Positions 33,642 through 42,635 of a stretch of DNA of 64,000 nucleotides are shown piece by piece. Within the stretch, counting starts at the first letter, position 1. The number at the start of each line of letters is the position of its first letter. The stretch covers positions 1 to 64,000 of the forward strand of contig NZ_NOKT01000023.1 of NCBI RefSeq assembly GCF_002237655.1, in the 5' to 3' direction. Made by a program: the position numbers and the translations under genes. Under the pieces are notes generated by a model, which saw only the letters and a list, made by a program, of their open reading frames with translations, ran no database searches and was not told where the DNA came from. Source of the stretch: Streptomyces sp. XY006 (GTDB lineage: Bacteria; Actinomycetota; Actinomycetes; Streptomycetales; Streptomycetaceae).

Positions 33642-34162
33642 CGGGCCCGCGCATACGGGAGATGACCCGCGCCGACTGCGACCGCGTCGCGGAGATCCGC
33701 GTCCGCGGCTGGCAGCACGCCTACCGCGGGATGATCCCGCAGTCGTACCTCGACGGCCTCAGCGTCGCGGAGGACGCCGAGCGGCGCCGCGCCCGTCTCG
33801 TACAGGGCGGCGCGGTGGTGAACCTGGTCGCCGAGGACGCGGCCGGCGAGGTCGTCGGCTGGGCCTGCCACGGCCCGTACCGGGAGGGCGAAGTCCAAGT
33901 CCGCGCCGGGGACGCCGAGTTGTACGCGCTCTACGTCCACCCGGACCATCTCGGCCGGGGCGCGGGGCAGGCGCTGCTCGCGGAGTCCGTCTCGCGCTGC
34001 GCCGCCGCGGGCCACGGCCGTCTCCTGCTGTGGGTGCTCAAGGAGAACGCCCGGGCCCGCCGCTTCTACGAACGGGCCGGTCTGCGGCCGGACGGCGCGG
34101 AGGAGCCCTTCGAGGTGGACGGCGTGGTGGTGCCGGAGGTCCGCTACGCCAGGCCGCTCTGA
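33638..34162 (+). CDS. GNAT family N-acetyltransferase
   Basis: 174 residues with a full GNAT fold: IREMTRADCDRVAEIRVRGW, YALYVHPDHLGRGAGQALLA (acetyl-CoA binding RGxGxG/A form) and LWVLKENARARRFYERAGLR. Substrate unknown. GTG start overlaps the RidA stop by 4 bp, so the pair is co-translated. Confidence 0.9.
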   Translation: MTGPRIREMTRADCDRVAEIRVRGWQHAYRGMIPQSYLDGLSVAEDAERRRARLVQGGAVVNLVAEDAAGEVVGWACHGPYREGEVQVRAGDAELYALYVHPDHLGRGAGQALLAESVSRCAAAGHGRLLLWVLKENARARRFYERAGLRPDGAEEPFEVDGVVVPEVRYARPL

Positions 34163-34163
34163 C

Positions 34164-34739
34164 TCACCTCTGTTTCGGGATCCGCCCCAGGGCGCGCACC
34201 GCCGCCTCCGCCAGCGCCGGGTGCGCCAAGGCCTCGTTCAGCACGGGTCCGGCCCGGCCGTCGCCCAGGGTGCCGAGCCCGTCCACGCAGGCCAGCGCCA
34301 CCCGGCGGTACGGATCGTGCGGGCGCAGCCGGCGCCGGAGCGTGGTGATCAGCGCGGGCACGGCCTCCGGGGCGCGCAGCTCGACCAGGAGGCGGACCGG
34401 GTGCAGGGCGTAGGCGACGCGCAGTTCGTTGGTGGCGAGGGCGGCGGCCGCGCGGGCGGTGCGCGGGTCGCCGAGGCGGGCGAGGGCGTACGCGGCGGAG
34501 GCGCAGCGCGGCGGATCACGGTGGTTGAGCAGGAGCACCAGGGCCTCGAAGGCCCGCCGGTCCCCCGCGAGACCGAGCCGGAACGCCGCCAGCTCCCGCG
34601 CCCACAGCGGCTGCCCGGGTTCGGTCAGCACCCCCGCCAGGGCGTCGAGGTCGTCGGTCGCCACGAGCCGCTCGAACGCGGGCGACGCCCCCGACTCCTG
34701 CCGTAAGCGCTCCGTGAGTGATCGCAACTCTTCGTCCAT
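34164..34739 (-). CDS. HEAT-repeat protein
   Basis: 191 residues built of repeated helical pairs with the HEAT/PBS-lyase pattern (PLWARELAAFRLGLAGDRRA, SAAYALARLGDPRTARAAAA, RVALACVDGLGTLGDGRAGP). Such scaffolds mediate protein-protein contacts; partner unknown. Convergent with the GNAT gene (1-bp gap) and divergent from the dehydrogenase gene. Confidence 0.8.
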   Translation of the reverse strand: MDEELRSLTERLRQESGASPAFERLVATDDLDALAGVLTEPGQPLWARELAAFRLGLAGDRRAFEALVLLLNHRDPPRCASAAYALARLGDPRTARAAAALATNELRVAYALHPVRLLVELRAPEAVPALITTLRRRLRPHDPYRRVALACVDGLGTLGDGRAGPVLNEALAHPALAEAAVRALGRIPKQR

Positions 34740-35137
34740 GACACCGAGGTTAGGACCCCGGCCCGTCGCTCGGGACGTACATCACAAAGACGGGGACTGG
34801 CGCGCTCGTTACCCGCCAGTTAAGCTCAGACGAGCGAGTCACCCACTCGCTTGCCTGCCGACGGTCTGGTGACGCGGCCGCCGCAGGAGCAGTCGGTTCG
34901 GTGCCTCAGGCACCGCAGTACGACCCGGCCCCGGGACAGGGCCGGTCGGAACGGCCGTTCGCGCCGGGCGTGTGCACGCCCGCGAGCGACGGCACCGGGC
35001 GTGTGCGCATGGCAGCCCGGACCACACCCGCACTTCTCACGCGCCCGGTGCGCCCCGGAATCCGGCCCTCGCCGGCTCTTCCCGGCGCACCCGGGACGCG
35101 TTCCCCGTCGTCACCACCCTCATCCTGGAGTCCCGCG
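34740..35137. promoter_or_regulatory. 398-bp divergent intergenic region with inverted repeats
   Basis: No gene is convincing here. CGCTCGT (34803-34809) and ACGAGCG (34830-34836) form a 7-bp inverted repeat around a TAAGCT (34821-34826) that could be a -10 element. CGGTGCC-TCA-GGCACCG (34899-34915) can form a 7-bp hairpin in the leader of the downstream gene. The leader would be about 300 nt long, unusual for this window, so it may hold control elements. The GGAG at 35127-35130 is the ribosome site of the next gene. Confidence 0.4.
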
Positions 35138-36943
35138 ATGGCCACTCCCCTTTCCGACCCGTCCCTGTCCCCGCTGCGGACCGTCGCCGTCGTCGGCCTC
35201 GGCACGATGGGCACCGGCATCGCCGAGGTCCTCGCCAAGGCCGGCCGCGAGGTCGTCGGCATCGACATCAGCGAGGCCCAGGCCGCGAAGTGCGTCGCCG
35301 CCCTGGAGTCCTCCACCGCCCGTGGCGTCGAGCGCGGGCGGCTGACCGAGCAGGAGCGCGCCGAGATCCTGGCCCGCGTCCGCACCTCCGCCGACCTGCG
35401 GTCCGCGGCCGAGGCCGACCTGGTCATCGAGGTCGCGCCGGAGTCGTACGAGGTCAAGCAGCAGATCTTCCGGGAGCTCGACGGGATCGTGCGTCCCGGG
35501 ACCATCCTGGCGACCGGCACCAACGCGCTGTCCGTCACGCGGCTGGCCGCCGACTCGGCGCATCCCGAACGGGTGCTGGGCCTGCACTTCTTCAACCCGG
35601 CCCCGGCCATGAAGCTGGTCGAGGTCGTCTCCTCGGTGCTCACCGCCCCGGCGGCCGTCAGCGCGGTCACCGACCTCGCGCTGGACCTGGGCAAGGAGCC
35701 CGTCGCGGTCGGCGACCGGCCCGGATTCGTCGCCGACGGCCTGCTGTTCGGCTACCTCAACCAGGCCGCCGCGATGTACGAGGCGAAGTACGCATCCCGC
35801 GAGGACATCGACGCCGCGATGCGGCTCGGCTGCGGTCTGCCCATGGGTCCGCTGGCGCTGCTCGACCTGATCGGCGTCGACACCGCCCGTACGGTCCTGG
35901 ACGCCATGTACGCCGAGTCCCGCGACCGGCTGCACGCCCCCGCTCCCATCCTCAAGCAGCTCAGCGAGGCCGGCCTGACGGGCCGCAAGGCCGGGCGGGG
36001 CTTCTACACGTACGAGGCGCCGGGCAGCGGCACGGTCGTGCCGGACGCGCTCACCCCGCAGGAGGGCGGCGACACGGTCGCCGGCCGTGCGGTCCGCTCG
36101 GTCGGTGTCGCGGGCTCCGGGACCATGGCCTCCGGGATCGCCGAGGTCTTCGCCAAGGCCGGGTACGAGGTCGTGCTGGCCGCCCGCAGCGAGGAGAAGG
36201 CGCAGACCGCCAAGGCCCGGATCGGCAAGTCCCTGGCCCGCTCGGTCGACAAGGGCCGGATGACCGCCGAGGCCGCCGCCGCGACCCTGGACCGCATCAC
36301 GGCCACGGGCACGTACGACGACTTCGCCGACGTCGACCTGGCCCTGGAGGCCGTCGCCGAGGACCTGGAGGTCAAGCGGCAGCTGTTCGCCGCCCTGGAC
36401 AAGGTCTGCAAGCCGGGCGCGATCCTGGCCACCACCACCTCGTCCCTGCCGGTGGTCGCCTGTGCCCGGGCCACCTCGCGTCCGCAGGACGTGATCGGCA
36501 TGCACTTCTTCAACCCGGCGCCGGCCATGAAGCTGGTCGAGGTCGTCCGCACGGTGCTGACCGCCGACGACGTCCACGCCACGGTCCGCGAGGTCTGCGG
36601 CAGGATCAGGAAGCACGCCGTCGACTGCGGGGACCGCGCCGGGTTCATCGTGAACGCGCTGCTGTTCCCGTACCTCAACAACGCGATCAAGATGGTCCAG
36701 GAGCACTACGCCTCGCTCGACGACATCGACGCGGCGATGAAGCTCGGCGGCGGCTACCCGATGGGCCCGTTCGAGCTGCTGGACGTCGTCGGACTCGACG
36801 TCTCGCTCGCCATCGAGAAGGTCCTGCACCGCGAGTTCCGCGACCCGGGCCTCGCCCCGGCGCCGCTGCTGGAGCACCTGGTGGCCGCGGGCTGCCTCGG
36901 CCGCAAGACCGGCCGTGGCTTCCGCGAATATGCCAAGCGCTGA
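35138..36943 (+). CDS. tandem-duplicated 3-hydroxybutyryl-CoA dehydrogenase
   Basis: 601 residues made of two complete 3-hydroxyacyl-CoA dehydrogenase units (about 1-300 and 315-601). Both have the NAD fold (VVGLGTMGTGIAEVLAKAG and VAGSGTMASGIAEVFAKAG) and the catalytic His in LHFFNPAPAMKLVEVV / MHFFNPAPAMKLVEVV. Copy 2 keeps the family's TSSL serines and the Asn of GFIVNALL; copy 1 has TNAL and GFVADG at these places. Interconverts acetoacetyl-CoA and 3-hydroxybutyryl-CoA, feeding crotonyl-CoA to ccrA downstream. GGAG precedes the ATG. Confidence 0.92.
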   Translation: MATPLSDPSLSPLRTVAVVGLGTMGTGIAEVLAKAGREVVGIDISEAQAAKCVAALESSTARGVERGRLTEQERAEILARVRTSADLRSAAEADLVIEVAPESYEVKQQIFRELDGIVRPGTILATGTNALSVTRLAADSAHPERVLGLHFFNPAPAMKLVEVVSSVLTAPAAVSAVTDLALDLGKEPVAVGDRPGFVADGLLFGYLNQAAAMYEAKYASREDIDAAMRLGCGLPMGPLALLDLIGVDTARTVLDAMYAESRDRLHAPAPILKQLSEAGLTGRKAGRGFYTYEAPGSGTVVPDALTPQEGGDTVAGRAVRSVGVAGSGTMASGIAEVFAKAGYEVVLAARSEEKAQTAKARIGKSLARSVDKGRMTAEAAAATLDRITATGTYDDFADVDLALEAVAEDLEVKRQLFAALDKVCKPGAILATTTSSLPVVACARATSRPQDVIGMHFFNPAPAMKLVEVVRTVLTADDVHATVREVCGRIRKHAVDCGDRAGFIVNALLFPYLNNAIKMVQEHYASLDDIDAAMKLGGGYPMGPFELLDVVGLDVSLAIEKVLHREFRDPGLAPAPLLEHLVAAGCLGRKTGRGFREYAKR

Positions 36944-37079
36944 GCGTCCCGGCGACTGGTTCCGGTCCGGCTCCGAGTGGGGCGGCCTGCTCGGCCCGGA
37001 CCGGTTCCCGCCCCCTTCCGGCGGGGGCGGAGAACCGGCTCATGCGCACCGAGCTGCGCACATGCAGTACGTTCAGGGC

Positions 37080-37889
37080 ATGTCCCAGCCCGCCAAGTCC
37101 TCACGTACACCAGCCACGGCCGACGCGCCGGAAAGTGCCGCAGGCTCCCGTGCCGCCGCCCAGCGGCTCAAGATGCGCCGGGAACTGGCGGCCGCCGCGA
37201 TGGAGCTGTTCGCGACCAAGGGGTACGAGGCGACCACCGTCGACGAGATCGCGGCCCAGGCCGGGGTCGCCCGCCGCACCTTCTTCCGCCACTTCCGCTC
37301 CAAGGAAGAGGCGATCTTCCCCGACCACGACGACACCCTGATCCGCGCCGAGGCGGTGCTCAACGCAGCGCCCGCGCACGAGCATCCGCTCGACACGGTG
37401 TGCCGGGGCATCAAGGAAGTCATGCGGATGTACGCGGCCCGGCCGGAGATCTCGGTCGCCCGCTACAAGCTGACGCGCGAGGTGCCCACCCTGCGCGAGG
37501 CGGAGATCGCGTCGGTGGCCCGCTACGAGCGCCTGTTCACCCGCTACCTCCTCGGCCACTTCGACGAGCGCGCGCACGCCGACGACGCCAACGACGACCC
37601 GCTGCTGGCCGAGGTCGCCGCCTCCGCGGTCGTCACCGCGCACAACCACGTCCTGCGGCGGTGGCTCAGGGCCGGCGGGCAGGGGGACGTGGAGGCGCAG
37701 CTCGACCACGCCTTCGCCATCGTGCGCCGGACCTTCGGCAGCGGGATCGGCGCCGGGCGCTCGGCGGAGCCGCAGCCGGCCGCGGCCACGGCCTCGGCGC
37801 AGGGCGAGGTGCTGGTCACGGTCGCCCGCACCGACGCCCCGCTGGACGAGGTCATGCGGACGATCGAGCAGGCCCTCAAGGAGCGCTGA
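37080..37889 (+). CDS. TetR family transcriptional regulator
   Basis: 269 residues. The N-terminal TetR helix-turn-helix is at about residues 35-85 (RELAAAAMELFATKGYEATT, VDEIAAQAGVARRTFFRHFR), followed by a ligand-binding domain of normal size and a Ala-rich C-terminal tail. A TACGTT hexamer ends 6 nt before the ATG, so the mRNA may be leaderless. A strong terminator follows. Lying between two genes of one pathway, it is a likely regulator of ccrA and/or the dehydrogenase, by inference. Confidence 0.88.
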   Translation: MSQPAKSSRTPATADAPESAAGSRAAAQRLKMRRELAAAAMELFATKGYEATTVDEIAAQAGVARRTFFRHFRSKEEAIFPDHDDTLIRAEAVLNAAPAHEHPLDTVCRGIKEVMRMYAARPEISVARYKLTREVPTLREAEIASVARYERLFTRYLLGHFDERAHADDANDDPLLAEVAASAVVTAHNHVLRRWLRAGGQGDVEAQLDHAFAIVRRTFGSGIGAGRSAEPQPAAATASAQGEVLVTVARTDAPLDEVMRTIEQALKER

Positions 37890-37910
37890 GCGGCTCACCG
37901 CACTGTGATG

Positions 37911-37937
37911 ACGGCCACCCTTCGGGGTGGCCGTTTT
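37911..37937 (+). terminator. rho-independent terminator after the TetR gene
   Basis: Perfect 10-bp stem ACGGCCACCC / GGGTGGCCGT with a TTCG tetraloop (37921-37924), followed by TTT. It begins 21 bp after the TetR stop and separates this gene from the ccrA operon promoter. Confidence 0.9.
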
Positions 37938-38000
37938 GGCATGTCAGGGGCCCTTTTGCAGGGCCTTGGCGAGGCCGTTCGATCGATCATCGCTCATGTG

Positions 38001-38075
38001 TTACGTAAAGATTTCATCTGAGAGCAAGTTCTGGCACTCAGTGCCTTGCGGGGTGACACGCGGTGTCATACGTTG
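38001..38075 (+). promoter_or_regulatory. ccrA promoter region with operator-like inverted repeat
   Basis: The gap 37938-38268 holds no gene. An AT-richer patch contains the palindrome TTACGTAA (38001-38008). Further on, TTGCGG (38046-38051) and TACGTT (38070-38075) are spaced by 18 bp like -35/-10 boxes, and TGACAC-GCG-GTGTCA (38054-38068) fills the spacer. A repressor there would block polymerase. The predicted leader to GTG 38269 is about 190 nt and shows no riboswitch that I recognise. Confidence 0.5.
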
Positions 38076-38268
38076 AAGAGGTCCGGGCGACGTCCCAACG
38101 GGCCCCGTGCCCGTCCGCCCCGGACGCCTGCGTCACAGGCAACCTCCCGCGCCACCAGCGCTGCCGAAAGCATCACCGCCGAACCGACGGCACACCCCCG
38201 ATCCCCAGCAGCACCGACGTAACCATCGGCGCCCCTCCCTCAGGGCGCTCACCGCCGGAGGCAACACC

Positions 38269-39612
38269 GTGACCGTGAAGGACATCCTGGCCGCGATCCA
38301 GTCGCCCGACTCCACGTCGGAGGACTTCGCCGCCCTCCCGCTCCCCGAGTCGTACCGCGCGATCACCGTGCACAAGGACGAGACGGAGATGTTCGCCGGG
38401 CTCGCCACGCGCGACAAGGACCCCCGCAAGTCGATCCACCTGGACGAGGTGCCGCTGCCCGAGCTCGGCCCGGGCGAGGCCCTGGTGGCCGTCATGGCCT
38501 CCTCGGTCAACTACAACTCGGTGTGGACGTCGATCTTCGAGCCGCTGTCCACCTTCGGCTTCCTGGAGCGCTACGGCCGTACCAGCGACCTGGCCAAGCG
38601 CCACGACCTGCCCTACCACATCATCGGCTCCGACCTCGCGGGCGTGGTCCTGCGCACCGGCCCGGGCGTCAACGCCTGGCAGCCCGGTGACGAGGTCGTC
38701 GCGCACTGCCTCTCCGTCGAGCTGGAGTCGTCCGACGGCCACAACGACACGATGCTCGACCCGGAGCAGCGCATCTGGGGCTTCGAGACCAACTTCGGCG
38801 GCCTCGCCGAGATCGCCCTGGTGAAGTCCAACCAGCTGATGCCCAAGCCCGACCACCTCAGCTGGGAGGAGGCCGCCGCTCCCGGTCTGGTCAACTCCAC
38901 CGCCTACCGGCAGCTGGTCTCCCGCAACGGCGCCGCCATGAAGCAGGGCGACAACGTGCTCATCTGGGGCGCGAGCGGCGGACTGGGCAGCTACGCCACG
39001 CAGTTCGCGCTGGCCGGCGGCGCCAACCCCATCTGTGTCGTCTCCTCGCCGCAGAAGGCGGAGATCTGCCGGTCCATGGGCGCCGAGGCGATCATCGACC
39101 GCAACGCCGAGGGCTACAAGTTCTGGAAGGACGAGAACACCCAGGACCCCAAGGAGTGGAAGCGCTTCGGCAAGCGCATCCGCGAGCTCACCGGCGGCGA
39201 GGACATCGACATCGTCTTCGAGCACCCCGGCCGCGAGACCTTCGGCGCGTCCGTCTTCGTCACCCGCAAGGGCGGCACCATCACCACCTGCGCCTCCACC
39301 TCGGGCTACATGCACGAGTACGACAACCGCTACCTGTGGATGTCCCTGAAGCGGATCATCGGCTCGCACTTCGCCAACTACCGCGAGGCCTGGGAGGCCA
39401 ACCGGCTCATCGCGAAGGGCAAGATCCACCCGACCCTGTCCAAGGTGTACTCCCTGGAGGACACCGGCCAGGCCGCCTTCGACGTGCACCGCAACCTGCA
39501 CCAGGGCAAGGTCGGCGTGCTGTGCATGGCCCCCGAGGAGGGCCTGGGCGTGCGTGACGAGGCCAAGCGCGCCCAGCACATCGACGCCATCAACCGCTTC
39601 CGGAACATCTGA
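38269..39612 (+). CDS. ccrA: crotonyl-CoA carboxylase/reductase
   Basis: 447 residues closely matching Streptomyces Ccr as I know it (YRAITVHKDETEMFAGL, RDKDPRKSIHLDEVPLPELG, GSDLAGVVLRTGPGVNAWQP, RKGGTITTCASTSGYMHEYD). It is a medium-chain zinc-free reductase that uses NADPH to carboxylate and reduce crotonyl-CoA to (2S)-ethylmalonyl-CoA, also supplying extender units for polyketides. The GTG at 38269 (MTVKDIL) has CGGAGGC 7 nt upstream. First gene of the ethylmalonyl-CoA operon; 10 nt before meaA. Confidence 0.96.
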   Translation: MTVKDILAAIQSPDSTSEDFAALPLPESYRAITVHKDETEMFAGLATRDKDPRKSIHLDEVPLPELGPGEALVAVMASSVNYNSVWTSIFEPLSTFGFLERYGRTSDLAKRHDLPYHIIGSDLAGVVLRTGPGVNAWQPGDEVVAHCLSVELESSDGHNDTMLDPEQRIWGFETNFGGLAEIALVKSNQLMPKPDHLSWEEAAAPGLVNSTAYRQLVSRNGAAMKQGDNVLIWGASGGLGSYATQFALAGGANPICVVSSPQKAEICRSMGAEAIIDRNAEGYKFWKDENTQDPKEWKRFGKRIRELTGGEDIDIVFEHPGRETFGASVFVTRKGGTITTCASTSGYMHEYDNRYLWMSLKRIIGSHFANYREAWEANRLIAKGKIHPTLSKVYSLEDTGQAAFDVHRNLHQGKVGVLCMAPEEGLGVRDEAKRAQHIDAINRFRNI

Positions 39613-39622
39613 GGAGCGCTGG

Positions 39623-41671
39623 ATGACTGAGCGTCAGCCCGCCGAAGGCAGGCGGGAGAAGGACCGGCCGTGGCTCATGCGCACGTACGCCGGTCACTCC
39701 ACGGCCGAGGCGTCCAACGAGCTGTACCGGCGCAACCTCGCCAAGGGCCAGACGGGTCTGTCGGTGGCGTTCGACCTGCCGACGCAGACCGGCTACGACT
39801 CCGACCACATCCTCGCCCGCGGCGAGGTGGGCCGGGTCGGCGTGCCGATCGCGCACGTCGGTGACATGCGCCGGCTGTTCCAGGACATCCCCCTGGAGCA
39901 GATGAACACCTCGATGACCATCAACGCCACGGCCATGTGGCTGCTGGCGCTCTATCAGGTCGTCGCCGAGGAGCAGGGTGCCGACATCACCAAGCTCCAG
40001 GGCACGACCCAGAACGACATCGTCAAGGAGTACCTGTCCCGGGGGACGCACGTCTTCCCCCCGGGGCCTTCCCTCCGCCTGACGACGGACATGATCGCGT
40101 ACACGGTCTCCCACCTGCCGAAGTGGAACCCGATCAACATCTGCAGCTACCACCTGCAGGAGGCGGGCGCCACGCCGGTGCAGGAGATCGCGTACGCGAT
40201 GTCCACCGCGATCGCCGTCCTGGACGCCGTGCGCGACTCCGGCCAGGTGCCGCAGGAGCGCATGGGTGACGTCGTCGGCCGGATCTCCTTCTTCGTGAAC
40301 GCGGGCGTCCGCTTCATCGAGGAGATGTGCAAGATGCGCGCCTTCGGCCGCATCTGGGACCAGGTCACCCGCGAGCGGTACGGCATCGAGAACCCCAAGC
40401 ACCGCCGCTTCCGCTACGGCGTCCAGGTCAACTCCCTGGGCCTGACGGAGGCGCAGCCGGAGAACAACGTCCAGCGGATCGTGCTGGAGATGCTGGCCGT
40501 CACCCTCTCCAAGGACGCTCGCGCGCGTGCCGTGCAGCTGCCCGCCTGGAACGAGGCCCTGGGCCTGCCCCGGCCCTGGGACCAGCAGTGGTCGCTGCGC
40601 ATCCAGCAGGTGCTCGCCTACGAGAGCGACCTGCTGGAGTACGAGGACATCTTCGAGGGCTCGAAGGTCATCGAGGCGAAGGTGGACGGCCTGGTCGAGG
40701 CGTCGCTCGCCGAGATGGACCGCATCGAGGAGATGGGCGGCGCGATGGCGGCCGTCGAGTCCGGCTACCTCAAGTCGCAGCTGGTCGCCTCGCACGCCGA
40801 GCGCCGCGGCCGGATCGAGTCCGGCCAGGAGAAGATCGTCGGCGTCAACATCTTCGAGGGCACCGAGCCGAACCCGCTCACCGCCGACCTGGACACCGCG
40901 ATCCAGACGGTGGACCCAGCGGTCGAGGCCCGGGTCATCGAGGCGCTGCAGCGGTGGCGCGACAGCCGCTACCAGCCGCCCTTCAACCACCCGCGGCCCT
41001 GCAAGGCCCTGGAGCGGCTGAAGGAGGCGGCCCGCGGCACGGAGAACCTCATGGAGGCCACCCTGGAGTGCGCCCGCGCCGGCGCGACGACCGGCGAGTG
41101 GGCCGGGGCCCTGCGCGAGGTGTTCGGCGAGTTCCGGGCGCCCACGGGCGTCTCCTCGGCGCCGGTGGCCGTGCCGGTCGCGGAGGGCAGCACGCTCGCC
41201 CTGGTGCGCCGCAAGGTGGACCTGACGGCCAAGGACCTGGGCGTGGGCAAGCTGCGCTTCCTGGTCGGCAAGCCGGGCCTGGACGGGCACTCCAACGGCG
41301 CCGAGCAGATCGCGGTGCGCGCCCGGGACGCCGGCTTCGAGGTGGTCTACCAGGGCATCCGGCTGACGCCCGAGCAGATCGTGGACGCGGCCCTCGCCGA
41401 GGACGTGCACGCGGTGGGCCTGTCCATCCTGTCCGGCTCCCACGCCCAGCTGGTGCCGGACGTCCTCGAACGGCTGCGTGTGGCCGGTGCCACAGACATC
41501 CCCGTGATCGCCGGTGGCATCATCCCGAATGGTGACGCCGAGCAGCTCAGGGAAGCCGGAGTGGCCGCGGTCTTCACCCCGAAGGACTTCGACATCACCG
41601 GAATCATCGGCCGCATCGTCGACGAGATCCGGAAAGCGAACAAGCTCGACCCCCTGGAGGTCCCCGCATGA
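39623..41671 (+). CDS. meaA: MeaA-type ethylmalonyl-CoA mutase (B12-dependent)
   Basis: 682 residues in one chain: acyl-CoA mutase TIM barrel (AFDLPTQTGYDSDHILARGE, MNTSMTINATAMWLLALYQ, FFVNAGVRFIEEMCKMRAFG) and a C-terminal cobalamin domain from about residue 545 with the DxHxxG motif in GLDGHSNGAEQIA and GLSILSGSH. Rearranges (2R)-ethylmalonyl-CoA to methylsuccinyl-CoA with adenosylcobalamin. Located directly after ccrA with GAGGAGCG before the ATG, and overlapping the next gene by 4 bp. A broader name (methylmalonyl-CoA mutase-like) is possible. Confidence 0.95.
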   Translation: MTERQPAEGRREKDRPWLMRTYAGHSTAEASNELYRRNLAKGQTGLSVAFDLPTQTGYDSDHILARGEVGRVGVPIAHVGDMRRLFQDIPLEQMNTSMTINATAMWLLALYQVVAEEQGADITKLQGTTQNDIVKEYLSRGTHVFPPGPSLRLTTDMIAYTVSHLPKWNPINICSYHLQEAGATPVQEIAYAMSTAIAVLDAVRDSGQVPQERMGDVVGRISFFVNAGVRFIEEMCKMRAFGRIWDQVTRERYGIENPKHRRFRYGVQVNSLGLTEAQPENNVQRIVLEMLAVTLSKDARARAVQLPAWNEALGLPRPWDQQWSLRIQQVLAYESDLLEYEDIFEGSKVIEAKVDGLVEASLAEMDRIEEMGGAMAAVESGYLKSQLVASHAERRGRIESGQEKIVGVNIFEGTEPNPLTADLDTAIQTVDPAVEARVIEALQRWRDSRYQPPFNHPRPCKALERLKEAARGTENLMEATLECARAGATTGEWAGALREVFGEFRAPTGVSSAPVAVPVAEGSTLALVRRKVDLTAKDLGVGKLRFLVGKPGLDGHSNGAEQIAVRARDAGFEVVYQGIRLTPEQIVDAALAEDVHAVGLSILSGSHAQLVPDVLERLRVAGATDIPVIAGGIIPNGDAEQLREAGVAAVFTPKDFDITGIIGRIVDEIRKANKLDPLEVPA

Positions 41672-42630
41672 CCACGGTCAACCGCCTTCGCCCCCGGCGT
41701 TCCTGCCTGGCGGTGCCGGGCTCGAACCCGCGCTTCCTGGAGAAGGCCCAGGGCCTCCCGGCGGACCAGGTCTTCCTCGACCTGGAGGACGCCTGCGCCC
41801 CGCTGGCCAAGCCCGAGGCGCGGCACACCATCGTCAAGTTCCTCAACGAGGGCGACTGGACGGGCAAGACGCGCGTGGTCCGGGTCAACGACTGGACGAC
41901 CGAGTGGACCTACCGCGACGTCGTCACGGTCGTCGAGGGCGCCGGCCAGAACCTCGACTGCATCATGCTGCCGAAGGTCCAGGACGCGCAGCAGATCGTC
42001 GCCCTCGACCTGCTGCTGACGCAGATCGAGAAGACGATGGGCTTCGAGGTCGGCAAAATCGGCATCGAGGCGCAGATCGAGAACGCGCAGGGCCTGAACA
42101 ACGTCAACGAGATCGCGCAGGCCTCCCCGCGCGTGGAGACCATCATCTTCGGCCCGGCCGACTTCATGGCCTCCATCAACATGAAGTCGCTGGTCGTGGG
42201 CGAGCAGCCGCCCGGCTACCCGGCGGACGCCTACCACTACATCCTGATGAAGATCCTGATGGCCGCCCGCGCCAACAACCTCCAGGCGATCGACGGCCCC
42301 TACCTGCAGATCCGCAACATCGACGGCTACCGCGAGGTCGCGCAGCGCGCCGCCGCGCTCGGCTTCGACGGCAAGTGGGTGCTGCACCCGGGCCAGGTCG
42401 AGGCGTCCAACGAGATCTTCTCGCCGTCCCAGGAGGACTACGACCACGCCGAGCTGATCCTGGACGCGTACGACTACTACACGTCCGAGGCGGGCGGCAA
42501 GAAGGGCTCGGCGATGCTCGGCGACGAGATGATCGACGAGGCCAGCCGCAAGATGGCGCTGGTCATCTCGGGCAAGGGTCGCGCGGCCGGCATGCAGCGC
42601 ACGTCCAAGTTCGAGATCCCGGAGGCCTGA
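41668..42630 (+). CDS. mcl: HpcH/HpaI-CitE-like lyase, probable beta-methylmalyl-CoA/malyl-CoA lyase
   Basis: 320 residues with CitE family features: RRSCLAVPGSNPRFLEKAQG at the start, VFLDLEDACAPLAKPEARHT, AQIENAQGLNNVNEIAQASP (metal-binding Glu) and WVLHPGQVEASNEIFSPSQE. In this operon it fits the cleavage of beta-methylmalyl-CoA to glyoxylate plus propionyl-CoA (and malyl-CoA chemistry). ATGA overlap with meaA. Confidence 0.9.
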   Translation: MTTVNRLRPRRSCLAVPGSNPRFLEKAQGLPADQVFLDLEDACAPLAKPEARHTIVKFLNEGDWTGKTRVVRVNDWTTEWTYRDVVTVVEGAGQNLDCIMLPKVQDAQQIVALDLLLTQIEKTMGFEVGKIGIEAQIENAQGLNNVNEIAQASPRVETIIFGPADFMASINMKSLVVGEQPPGYPADAYHYILMKILMAARANNLQAIDGPYLQIRNIDGYREVAQRAAALGFDGKWVLHPGQVEASNEIFSPSQEDYDHAELILDAYDYYTSEAGGKKGSAMLGDEMIDEASRKMALVISGKGRAAGMQRTSKFEIPEA

Positions 42631-42635
42631 GCGCG

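Noticed and set aside
34901-35137. N-terminal extension of the dehydrogenase gene (start at 34901)
   Set aside because: The added 79 residues are Pro/Ser/Arg-rich with no family match, while the ATG at 35138 has a ribosome site and starts just before the NAD fold.
38076-38268. Cobalamin riboswitch before ccrA/meaA
   Set aside because: I could not find the B12-box or the conserved core; the leader is long but unassigned.
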